Shown in pieces: positions 7,826 through 14,542 of a stretch of 64,000 nucleotides of DNA (position 1 is its first letter; each line of letters starts with the position of its first letter). The stretch covers positions 620,001-684,000 of the forward strand of contig NZ_AMRN01000001.1 in NCBI RefSeq assembly GCF_000300275.1, read 5' to 3'. The translations under genes and the position numbers were made by a program. The stretch is from Thalassospira profundimaris WP0211 (GTDB lineage: Bacteria > Pseudomonadota > Alphaproteobacteria > Rhodospirillales > Thalassospiraceae). Below the pieces are notes generated by a model. That model saw only the letters and a program-made list of their open reading frames with translations. It ran no database searches and was not told the DNA's origin.

Positions 7826-9217
7826 TTAAGCGGCCCCCGACCATGCCAGAAGGTTTTGCGCTGCCTGCCCGTCAAGTTGTGGACGGGTACGGCCATGCTG
7901 ATCAAGGATTTCCATCTTGCGCAGCCAAGCGGCAAATTCAGGGGCCGGTTGCAGACCCAGTACAGAGCGCAGATACATCGCATCATGGAAGCTTGTGCTT
8001 TGGTAATTGAGCATGATGTCATCCGCACCGGGCACCCCGATGACGAAGTTGCAGCCAGCAACTCCCAGCAGGGTCAGCAGATTGTCCATGTCATCCTGAT
8101 CGGCCTCAGCATGGTTGGTATAGCAAACATCACAGCCCATCGGCACGCCAAGCAACTTGCCACAAAAATGGTCCTCAAGCCCGGCGCGGGTGATCTGTTT
8201 GCCATCAAACAGATATTCCGGACCGATGAAGCCGACCACCGTATTGACCAGAAGCGGCGAATATTTGCGCGCGACCGCATAGGCGCGTGCTTCAACCGTT
8301 TGCTGATCAATGCCTTCGTGGGCGTCGGCTGAAAGCGCAGCACCCTGCCCGGTTTCAAAATACATCACATTATTGCCGACCGTGCCGCGCTTAAGGCCTT
8401 TGGCGGCGTCTTCGGCCTCGGCCAGCATGGCCTGGGTGATGCCAAAGCTTTCATTGGCCTTTTGCGTGCCGGCGATGGATTGAAACACCAGATCGACCGG
8501 GGCATTACGTGCCATCACATCAATTGCCGTGGTGACATGGGCCAAAACGCACGACTGGGTCGGGATGTCGATCCTTTCACGGACCTCGTCGATTAGCTTG
8601 AGAAGCTCGATCATGGCTTCCGGGCTGTCGGTGGCCGGGTTGATGCCAATCACCGCATCGCCGCTACCATGCATCAAACCATCGAGGATCGAGGCCGCAA
8701 CACCCGCAGGATCATCAGTCGGATGATTGGGCTGCAGGCGCACCGAAAGATGACCGGGCAGGCCGATCGTATTGCGAAAGGCGGTGACGACATGGCATTT
8801 CTTGGCAACCGCGATCAGGTCTTGATTGCGCATCAGTTTTGACACCGCCGCGACCATTTCAGGCGTCAGGCCGGGCGCCAGATGTTTAAGTGCTTCGGGG
8901 GTGGCGTCATCACCCAGAAGCCAGTTGCGAAAATCACCAACGGTCATCGAGGAAACCGGGGCAAAGGCATCTGCATCGTGATCATCAATAATCATGCGCG
9001 TGACGTCGTCGTCCTCGTAGGGGACCAGTGCCTCGCTCAGAAACCGTTTAAGCGGCACATCGGCCAGCGCAAAGCGCGCCGCGACCCGTTCTTCATCCGA
9101 GCTTGCCGCAAGCCCGGCCAGCAAATCGCCGGACCGAAGCGGGCTTGCCTTTGCCAACAGGGTTTTCAGATCGGGAAAGGTAAAGCGTTCAAAACTGAAT
9201 GGCGCGCCGGTCTGCAA
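7826..9217 (-). CDS. eutB: Ethanolamine ammonia-lyase large subunit EutB
   Basis: The catalytic TIM-barrel subunit, 463 residues when started at TTG 9217. Conserved stretches include ASPLRSGDLLAGLAA near the N terminus, AYEDDDVTR-like VPYEDDDVTRMI, LQPNHPTDDPAGVAASILDG, DAVIGINPATDS, VFQSIAGTQKANESFGI, and MGCDVCYTNHAEADQDD. A longer ATG frame would add 24 residues unlike other EutBs, whereas TTG 9217 has an ideal AGGAGG six bases upstream. Works with EutC and needs AdoCbl, which the cob genes of this window supply. Confidence 0.97.
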   Translation of the reverse strand: MQTGAPFSFERFTFPDLKTLLAKASPLRSGDLLAGLAASSDEERVAARFALADVPLKRFLSEALVPYEDDDVTRMIIDDHDADAFAPVSSMTVGDFRNWLLGDDATPEALKHLAPGLTPEMVAAVSKLMRNQDLIAVAKKCHVVTAFRNTIGLPGHLSVRLQPNHPTDDPAGVAASILDGLMHGSGDAVIGINPATDSPEAMIELLKLIDEVRERIDIPTQSCVLAHVTTAIDVMARNAPVDLVFQSIAGTQKANESFGITQAMLAEAEDAAKGLKRGTVGNNVMYFETGQGAALSADAHEGIDQQTVEARAYAVARKYSPLLVNTVVGFIGPEYLFDGKQITRAGLEDHFCGKLLGVPMGCDVCYTNHAEADQDDMDNLLTLLGVAGCNFVIGVPGADDIMLNYQSTSFHDAMYLRSVLGLQPAPEFAAWLRKMEILDQHGRTRPQLDGQAAQNLLAWSGAA

Positions 9218-9229
9218 GTTCTGCCTCCT
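9215..9229 (-). promoter_or_regulatory. Shine-Dalgarno and TTG start of eutB
   Basis: On the minus strand AGGAGG (9229-9224) is followed by six bases and then TTG (9217-9215). This perfect spacing is what decides the eutB start; the rare TTG may tune down translation of an otherwise very strong site. Confidence 0.8.
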
Positions 9230-9370
9230 GAAGCATGAAAGACATCGCCAGGGATTTTTGCCCCTGTTCGCAAAGGAAAACAGCGCCAAACATGACGCTG
9301 TTGCGATGCATGATCATCATTTGTCCATGGAACCAGAAAATGCCTCAAATGCAAAGTTTTTAATCACAGG

Positions 9371-9386
9371 GAAAGGCGCGCCTTTC
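9371..9386. other. Perfect 16-bp palindrome at the end of the iron ABC operon
   Basis: GAAAGGCGCGCCTTTC is self-complementary and ends on the last base of the ATPase stop codon (minus strand). It may form a small stem that ends or stabilises the ABC-transporter mRNA; there is no adjacent T-run (the next T-rich stretch is about ten bases on), so the terminator reading is weak. Confidence 0.4.
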
Positions 9387-10210
9387 TATTGTGCAGCCTG
9401 TGCGACCTCCGTCAGGGTCTTGCGCGCCGTGGCCGTATTGTGCCGACTGTTGGTTTCATCACTCGGGCCGCGCAGGACGATATGCGGATGGCCAAGCGAA
9501 TTGAGTTCGACATGCCCATCAACCTGATAGACATCGCGCAGAAGGTCGCTATCGATGACATCAGAACACGGACCGAATGCGACCATCTTGCCATTGCGGA
9601 TGGCCATGGCCTGATCGCAATATTGCAGGGCGTGGTTGAGGTCGTGAATGGCGATCAGGACAATGATGTTCTGCCCTTTGGCGACATCGCGCATAAAGGA
9701 CAGGACTTCCATCTGGCGATGCAGATCAAGTGCCGATGTCGGTTCATCCATCAAAAGGATTTTCGGATCACGCACCAATGTCTGGGCGATGGCCACCAAC
9801 TGGCGTTGCCCGCCGCTAAGCTCGCCCAAGTTACGCGCGGCGAGATCGCCAATACGAAGGGCGGCCAGAATATCATCAATACGTGCCAGTTCATCTGCCC
9901 GCACGCGCAGGCTTGATCCCTGCTTGGCGGCCAGAATGATCGATTCATAGACCGAAAGCACCGCGGTTGAGCCGGTATCCTGTGGCATATAGCAAATCGT
10001 ATTGCGTTCCTTGCGGTGTGATCCGAGGTCAACAATACCATCGCCCTTTGCAAGGCCGGCCACGCGGCGAAACAGGCTGGATTTGCCGGCCGCATTCGGG
10101 CCGATGACGGCAGTTACGGTGCCTGGCTGGATGGTCGGCGTGGTAACATCAGATACCACCTGCACCTTGCCATAACGAGTTCCGATATTTTCGAGACGCA
10201 GCGTTACCAT
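9386..10210 (-). CDS. Iron-chelate ABC transporter ATP-binding protein
   Basis: The 274-residue cytosolic ATPase of a FecE/FepC/BtuD-type importer. It has the Walker A motif GPNAAGKSS, Q-loop MPQDTGS, signature LSGGQRQL, Walker B ILLMDEP, D-loop SALD and switch His in AIHDLNHAL. I start at ATG 10210, which has GGAGGAAATC immediately upstream and gives the normal N terminus MVTLRLENIGTRYG; a longer frame adds 47 unlikely residues. The start lies inside the permease gene (7-base overlap), so the pair is translationally coupled. Substrate is most likely a ferric chelate given the Fur-like sites upstream of the operon. Confidence 0.93.
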   Translation of the reverse strand: MVTLRLENIGTRYGKVQVVSDVTTPTIQPGTVTAVIGPNAAGKSSLFRRVAGLAKGDGIVDLGSHRKERNTICYMPQDTGSTAVLSVYESIILAAKQGSSLRVRADELARIDDILAALRIGDLAARNLGELSGGQRQLVAIAQTLVRDPKILLMDEPTSALDLHRQMEVLSFMRDVAKGQNIIVLIAIHDLNHALQYCDQAMAIRNGKMVAFGPCSDVIDSDLLRDVYQVDGHVELNSLGHPHIVLRGPSDETNSRHNTATARKTLTEVAQAAQ

Positions 10211-11265
10211 GATTTCCTCCGACTTGCGAAAATCAGCGAGAAGAAGAAGGGTACACCGACAAGGGCGGTAATCACCCCGATGGGCAGGATGGCGCCTGGG
10301 ATCAGCAGCTTTGACAACACGGACGTTGCCGACAGGATCAGGGCTCCGCACAGGATCGATGCCGGCAGGAAGAAGCGTTGATCTTCACCCACCAGCATGC
10401 GGGCAATATGTGGCCCGACAAGCCCGATGAAGCCGATGGTGCCGACAAAGGAAACCGGAATGGCAGCCAGAAGGCTGACAATCAGCATGGTGCGCAGGCG
10501 AAGCCCCTGCACATTCACCCCAAAGCTTTCCGCCTTGGCATCGCCCAGACGAAGGGCGGTCAGTGCCCATGCCTGACGGGCAAACAGCGGAATGGCGATA
10601 ACGACCGCGATGGCGGTCACCGCCACCTTGGTCCAGGTCGCCTTGACCAGTGACCCCATCGTCCAGAATACAACGGCCGCAAGGGCCTGTTCACTTGCCA
10701 GATACTGCAAAAGGGCCAGAAGTGCATTGAAGGTGAAGACCAGCGCAATGCCAAGTAGCACGATGGTTTCAACCGTCACGCCACGCATGCGGCTGAAGAA
10801 ATGAATGATCAGGGCCGTGCCCATCGCCATGATGAAGGCATTGAGCGGAATGATGAATTCCACAAAGGCCGGCAGAAGGGCGACCCCCAGTACAAGTGCC
10901 AGTGCCGCGCCAAACCCGGCGGCGGCCGAAATGCCCAACGTAAACGGGCTGGCCAGCGGATTGGCAAGGATGGTCTGCATCTGTGCGCCAGCGGTCGACA
11001 GCGCCGCGCCCACGGTCAACGCCATGAGGGCGACCGGCATGCGGATATCCCAGATCACCACGCGTAACTGATCAGTCGCGGAGGATGGATCAAGCAGGGT
11101 GGCGATCACGTCGGATAATGGATAGTTCGCCGGACCCGTTGCCAGATCGATGGCAAATGAAAGAAACAATGCGCCCGCCATTGCAAGCAGGAGCATGAAA
11201 CGACGCAGGGAGCGTGCCTTGTAATGCACGCTCCCGGCTTCGATACTGAGTTGGTTGGTCGTCAT
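10204..11265 (-). CDS. Iron-chelate ABC transporter permease (FecCD family)
   Basis: A 353-residue inner-membrane permease with about nine to ten hydrophobic segments. Family motifs include the early DIRMPVALMALTVGAALSTAGAQMQTILANPLASPFTLGIS region and the later GTIGFIGLVGPHIARMLVGEDQR coupling loop. The start ATG at 11265 overlaps the stop of the binding protein by one base (TAATG); a longer frame would read back into that gene. It forms the channel between the periplasmic binding protein and the ATPase encoded on either side. The substrate cannot be told from the permease alone; FecCD permeases carry siderophores, haem or cobalamin. Confidence 0.94.
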   Translation of the reverse strand: MTTNQLSIEAGSVHYKARSLRRFMLLLAMAGALFLSFAIDLATGPANYPLSDVIATLLDPSSATDQLRVVIWDIRMPVALMALTVGAALSTAGAQMQTILANPLASPFTLGISAAAGFGAALALVLGVALLPAFVEFIIPLNAFIMAMGTALIIHFFSRMRGVTVETIVLLGIALVFTFNALLALLQYLASEQALAAVVFWTMGSLVKATWTKVAVTAIAVVIAIPLFARQAWALTALRLGDAKAESFGVNVQGLRLRTMLIVSLLAAIPVSFVGTIGFIGLVGPHIARMLVGEDQRFFLPASILCGALILSATSVLSKLLIPGAILPIGVITALVGVPFFFSLIFASRRKSW

Positions 11266-12395
11266 TAGTTTGTGGCTGTATCGCTGATCGAGATGAAATA
11301 GCCCGGCTGGTAATCCAGCGGCAGGAAGCGTTCGTGCAGTTCCTTGAAGGTTGCTTCCGGATCGATATCGGCAAACAGGTCCGGGTGGAACCATTTTGCC
11401 ATCTGTTCGATCACTACGAACTGGTACGGGCTGTTATAGAACTGGTGCCAGACAGCGTGAATTTCGCCGTTCTCGACGGCCTTGATGCCGGTGAAGGCCG
11501 GGCGTTCCATCAAGCCAACCAGTTTGCGGCGTGCTTCAACCATATCGGCATCCGGGCCAAGACCGACCCATGCACCACCCGGGGAATAGGCTTCCCAGCT
11601 GGCACCGGTGCCAACGAACTGATCGGGGTTGGAGGCCACAACCTGTTCCGGGTTGATCGTGCCAAAGGTGCCCGGAATGATGGATGCTGCGATGTTCACG
11701 CCGCCAGCCATTTCGACCATCGTGCCGAAGTTCTCGTTGCCAAACGACATGCAGCATTCATCGGAATAACCCGCAGCACGTTCAATGAAGACCTGTGGTT
11801 TTTCCGGATTTGCCTTGGCAATGCGATCGGTCACGTTCTTGATGCTGTCAGAACGGAATTTGATGAATTCGGCCGCGCGATCTTCCTTGCCGGTCAGTTG
11901 GCCAAGGATCTTCATGCTGGTGTCGGTGTTTTTCATCGGCGCTTCGCGGAAGTCGATATAGACCAGCGGAATGCCAACAGCAGCCAGTTTTTCGTCAAAA
12001 CCGCCGTCTTCGGTGGCAGCCTTGGCTTCAAGGTTCATGATCACGACATCCGGATTGACCGAAATGGCCTGTTCGATGTCGAACGTGCCGTCTTTAATAC
12101 CGCCAAAGGTCGGAATGTCGTCAATGCGCGGGTATTTCGCAGCATAGATGTCGTAGGTCTGCGGATCAGCCTTTTTAAGGTCGTCGCGCCAGCCGACAAC
12201 GCGCTGGAACGGGTCTTCACTGTCGAGTGTCGCCAGACCATAGATCAGGCGGCCTTCGCCCAGAATGACCTTCTGAACTGGTACTTCGACTGTAACTTCA
12301 CGTCCGGTAACGTCGGTCACCGTGACCGATTCTGCTGCCTGTGCGGTACCTGTGACCAGCATGGTCAGAGCAGCAAATACACCCAAAAATTTCAT
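11265..12395 (-). CDS. Periplasmic iron-chelate-binding protein of the ABC importer
   Basis: A 376-residue class III substrate-binding protein. A signal peptide (MKFLGVFAALTMLVTGTAQA) is cut near residue 20. The mature part begins VTVTDVTGREVTVEVPVQKVI, as in FepB/FhuD/BtuF proteins, and contains the usual NPDVVIMNLEAK hinge segment and the C-terminal MERPAFTGIKAVENGEIHAVWHQFYNSPY. It is the first gene of the three-gene operon. Upstream lie two Fur-box-like palindromes, supporting iron chelate rather than cobalamin as ligand. A Cys pair at FIERAAGYSDECCMSFG is unusual and could matter for ligand contact. Confidence 0.9.
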   Translation of the reverse strand: MKFLGVFAALTMLVTGTAQAAESVTVTDVTGREVTVEVPVQKVILGEGRLIYGLATLDSEDPFQRVVGWRDDLKKADPQTYDIYAAKYPRIDDIPTFGGIKDGTFDIEQAISVNPDVVIMNLEAKAATEDGGFDEKLAAVGIPLVYIDFREAPMKNTDTSMKILGQLTGKEDRAAEFIKFRSDSIKNVTDRIAKANPEKPQVFIERAAGYSDECCMSFGNENFGTMVEMAGGVNIAASIIPGTFGTINPEQVVASNPDQFVGTGASWEAYSPGGAWVGLGPDADMVEARRKLVGLMERPAFTGIKAVENGEIHAVWHQFYNSPYQFVVIEQMAKWFHPDLFADIDPEATFKELHERFLPLDYQPGYFISISDTATN

Positions 12396-12441
12396 TCCCG
12401 TTCCCTCAGATTAGGATTGCCTGTCGAGCGATTTATCAGTT

Positions 12442-12488
12442 ATTGAGAATGAAAATCAATCTTTTTCGCAATGATAATGCAAATCATT
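12442..12488. promoter_or_regulatory. Two Fur-box-like palindromes in a divergent promoter
   Basis: Between the transporter operon (minus) and the methyltransferase gene (plus) are ATTGAGAATGAAAATCAAT at 12442-12460 and AATGATAATGCAAATCATT at 12470-12488. Both are 19-base imperfect palindromes resembling the E. coli Fur box, with exact 5- and 6-base outer arms. Spacing suits side-by-side repressor dimers that could shut both genes when iron is plentiful. Confidence 0.65.
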
Positions 12489-12573
12489 TGTTTTTAGTGA
12501 TTGCGCAATTATCGCTGTGAGATTTAACTAGCCCGCAGAAATCCGGGTATTCCGCCAAGAGAGCATCAAGACC

Positions 12574-13368
12574 ATGAATCAGGCCAGCAACTTCAACCTG
12601 CGCGAAGAGATCAAGGAATATTGGTCAATGCGTGCAGCCACATTTGACGAGCAACCCGGCCACGAGATTTTCTCGGAAGCCGAACGCAGCGCGTGGCATA
12701 CCTTGTTTGAACGTCATTTCGGCAAGGGCGATGGGCGCAAGGCGCTTGATCTGGCAAGTGGCACCGGGGTTATCAGCCATCTGATGCATGATCTTGGATT
12801 TAACGTGACCGGCATGGACTGGTCCGAAGCGATGCTTGAAAAGGCGCGCGCCAAATCAAGGCAACGCGGATCAAAAATCACATTTCTGCTGGGCGATGCG
12901 GAAAATACCCTTGAGGCAGACGACAGTTATGACGTGATCGTCGCCCGTCATCTGGTCTGGACGCTGGTTGATCCGGCGGCGGCCTTTGCCGAATGGTTCC
13001 GTGTACTGAAACCCGGTGGAAAGCTTCTGGTGGTTGATGGTGATTTTGTCTCCCCGACCTGGGCGACGAAATTCAACAAGGCGATGGCGGGTTTCCTTGA
13101 AACCCTTGGTTTGCGAAAACCGGTTGAGGCGATTGCACAGATGCAGACCCATCAAGATATTCTGGCCCGCGTGCACTTCTCAAACGGGGCACGTGCCGAA
13201 GATGTTGCATTCATGCTGCGCCAAACCGGGTTCGATCCGATTGCGGTGGATTTCGATCTGAAACGCATTCACAGCGCGCAGAAAAAACACATCAGCTTCG
13301 CCAAGGGCTTGGAGCGCGGTGCACAGCATCGCTATGCCATCTGCGCGCAGAAACCGTTGGAAGCTTAG
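12574..13368 (+). CDS. Class I SAM-dependent methyltransferase, linked to iron transporter
   Basis: A 264-residue protein with a Rossmann methyltransferase core: motif I LDLASGTGVISHL near residues 58-70, the acidic loop VTGMDWSEAMLEKA, motif II-like LEADDSYDVIVARHLVWTL, and RVLKPGGKLLVVDGD. The N-terminal EEIKEYWSMRAATFDEQPGHEI resembles small-molecule methyltransferases. It is transcribed away from the iron-chelate importer across a shared promoter with Fur-like sites, which suggests a role in modifying a metallophore or in processing the imported chelate; that link is inference. Substrate unknown. Its stop is five bases from the 3' end of the convergent OsmC gene. Confidence 0.8.
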   Translation: MNQASNFNLREEIKEYWSMRAATFDEQPGHEIFSEAERSAWHTLFERHFGKGDGRKALDLASGTGVISHLMHDLGFNVTGMDWSEAMLEKARAKSRQRGSKITFLLGDAENTLEADDSYDVIVARHLVWTLVDPAAAFAEWFRVLKPGGKLLVVDGDFVSPTWATKFNKAMAGFLETLGLRKPVEAIAQMQTHQDILARVHFSNGARAEDVAFMLRQTGFDPIAVDFDLKRIHSAQKKHISFAKGLERGAQHRYAICAQKPLEA

Positions 13369-13373
13369 GCTGT

Positions 13374-13850
13374 TTACAAAACTTGGGTTTGGCGGACCGG
13401 TTCGGTCACGACTTCGGTCTTGACCGAATTGGCCAGAAAACAAGCTTCGTGGGCGCGGTGATGCAGCTGATCCTCAAGCACAACATCAGGGGCTGTGCCA
13501 CCATAGGTGACCTTTGGCTTCAAGGTGACCTTGGTGATCATGGTCTTGCCATCAAGCGTTTCCATGATGCCAGTGGCGTCATCGTTATAGGCATCAATCA
13601 AAAGCCCGGCATCGGATGCGAAATGCAGGAAAAACAGCATGTGGCAGCTTGAAAGGGCTGCGACAAAGGCTTCTTCCGGGTCGACATTTTCTGCTAACGA
13701 ATATGGCACGGGCACCACATGCGGGGATGAGGATGCCGGGACTTCGACCCCGCCATCAAAGCGCCAGACATGACCGCGCGAATAGCGGCGATCGGTGAAA
13801 ACCTCGCTTTCCTTGCGCTTCCAGATCACTTCTGCGCCAAAACTGCTCAT
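13374..13850 (-). CDS. OsmC-family peroxiredoxin-like protein
   Basis: A 158-residue OsmC/Ohr-superfamily protein, which reduces organic hydroperoxides through a Cys pair. The two family cysteines are present: Cys69 in ALSSCHMLFFLHFASDAG and Cys137 in AHEACFLANSV. The N-terminal segment FTDRRYSRGHVWRFDGG and the PVPYSLAENVDPEEAFVAAL linker are typical of the YhfA/OsmC-like branch rather than classic Ohr. Cytoplasmic. It is separated by 18 bases from the GntR-type regulator upstream, so the two may form one transcript. Confidence 0.88.
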   Translation of the reverse strand: MSSFGAEVIWKRKESEVFTDRRYSRGHVWRFDGGVEVPASSSPHVVPVPYSLAENVDPEEAFVAALSSCHMLFFLHFASDAGLLIDAYNDDATGIMETLDGKTMITKVTLKPKVTYGGTAPDVVLEDQLHHRAHEACFLANSVKTEVVTEPVRQTQVL

Positions 13851-13868
13851 GGTGGGGCTCCTCGGTCT

Positions 13869-14489
13869 TCAGGACTTATCAATCGGGATCAGGCTTCCGG
13901 CGGTGACGCCGATATGGGTGGTCAAAACCTTACGCGCGGTCGCAATGTCCCCGGCCTCAAGGGCGGCGAGGATTTGCTTATGTTCTTCATAGAATGCGCT
14001 TCGCGGTCGTGACCCCTTGGGTTGCAGGGCGTAGGCACGTTTGGCCTCTCCGCGAAATCCATCGATCATCGACAGCAGCCTTTGATTGCCGCATGCGCCA
14101 TACAGGGTCGCGTGGAATTCCTGATCAAGCGCTGCCAGCATGTCGGGATCTTCTTCTTCAAACAGATCTTCGTTAAGGCGACGCGCCTTACGCAGTGCTG
14201 ATGGGCTCAGGTTAGGTGCAGACAGCTCAAGCGCGCTGACTTCGAGCGAAATGCGAATCTGACAAAGCTCGTGGACGTCTTTGCTGCGCAATCCAGTAAC
14301 GGCAAGACTTCTATCCGGGCGTTTTTCGAGCAAACCGGATTCGTGAAGCCGTTCAAGGGCGTGGCGAATCGGCTGGCGACTTACGCCAAAGCGCGCGGCG
14401 AGATTTTCCTGCTTAAGCACCGTACCGGGGGGCAAGCTACCAGCTTCGATCTCTTCGCGAAGTGCTGTTGTGATCAAGTTTGTATCCAT
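13869..14489 (-). CDS. GntR-family regulator, FadR/FCD subgroup
   Basis: A 206-residue transcription factor. The N-terminal winged helix has the GntR pattern LAARFGVSRQPIRHALERLHESGLL (about residues 29-53), followed by the all-helical FCD effector domain with ISLEVSALELSAP and a metal-binding pattern of Asp/His residues (DQEFHATLYGACGN, and a final TTHI). FCD regulators usually respond to organic acids. It lies between the OsmC gene and the acyltransferase-esterase gene on the same strand, so it could regulate either; no operator is evident. Confidence 0.88.
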   Translation of the reverse strand: MDTNLITTALREEIEAGSLPPGTVLKQENLAARFGVSRQPIRHALERLHESGLLEKRPDRSLAVTGLRSKDVHELCQIRISLEVSALELSAPNLSPSALRKARRLNEDLFEEEDPDMLAALDQEFHATLYGACGNQRLLSMIDGFRGEAKRAYALQPKGSRPRSAFYEEHKQILAALEAGDIATARKVLTTHIGVTAGSLIPIDKS

Positions 14490-14542
14490 GGATTCAAACT
14501 ATGATGAGTCAGATTTTTCGTCAAGAAAAACAGAGCGCAGTA

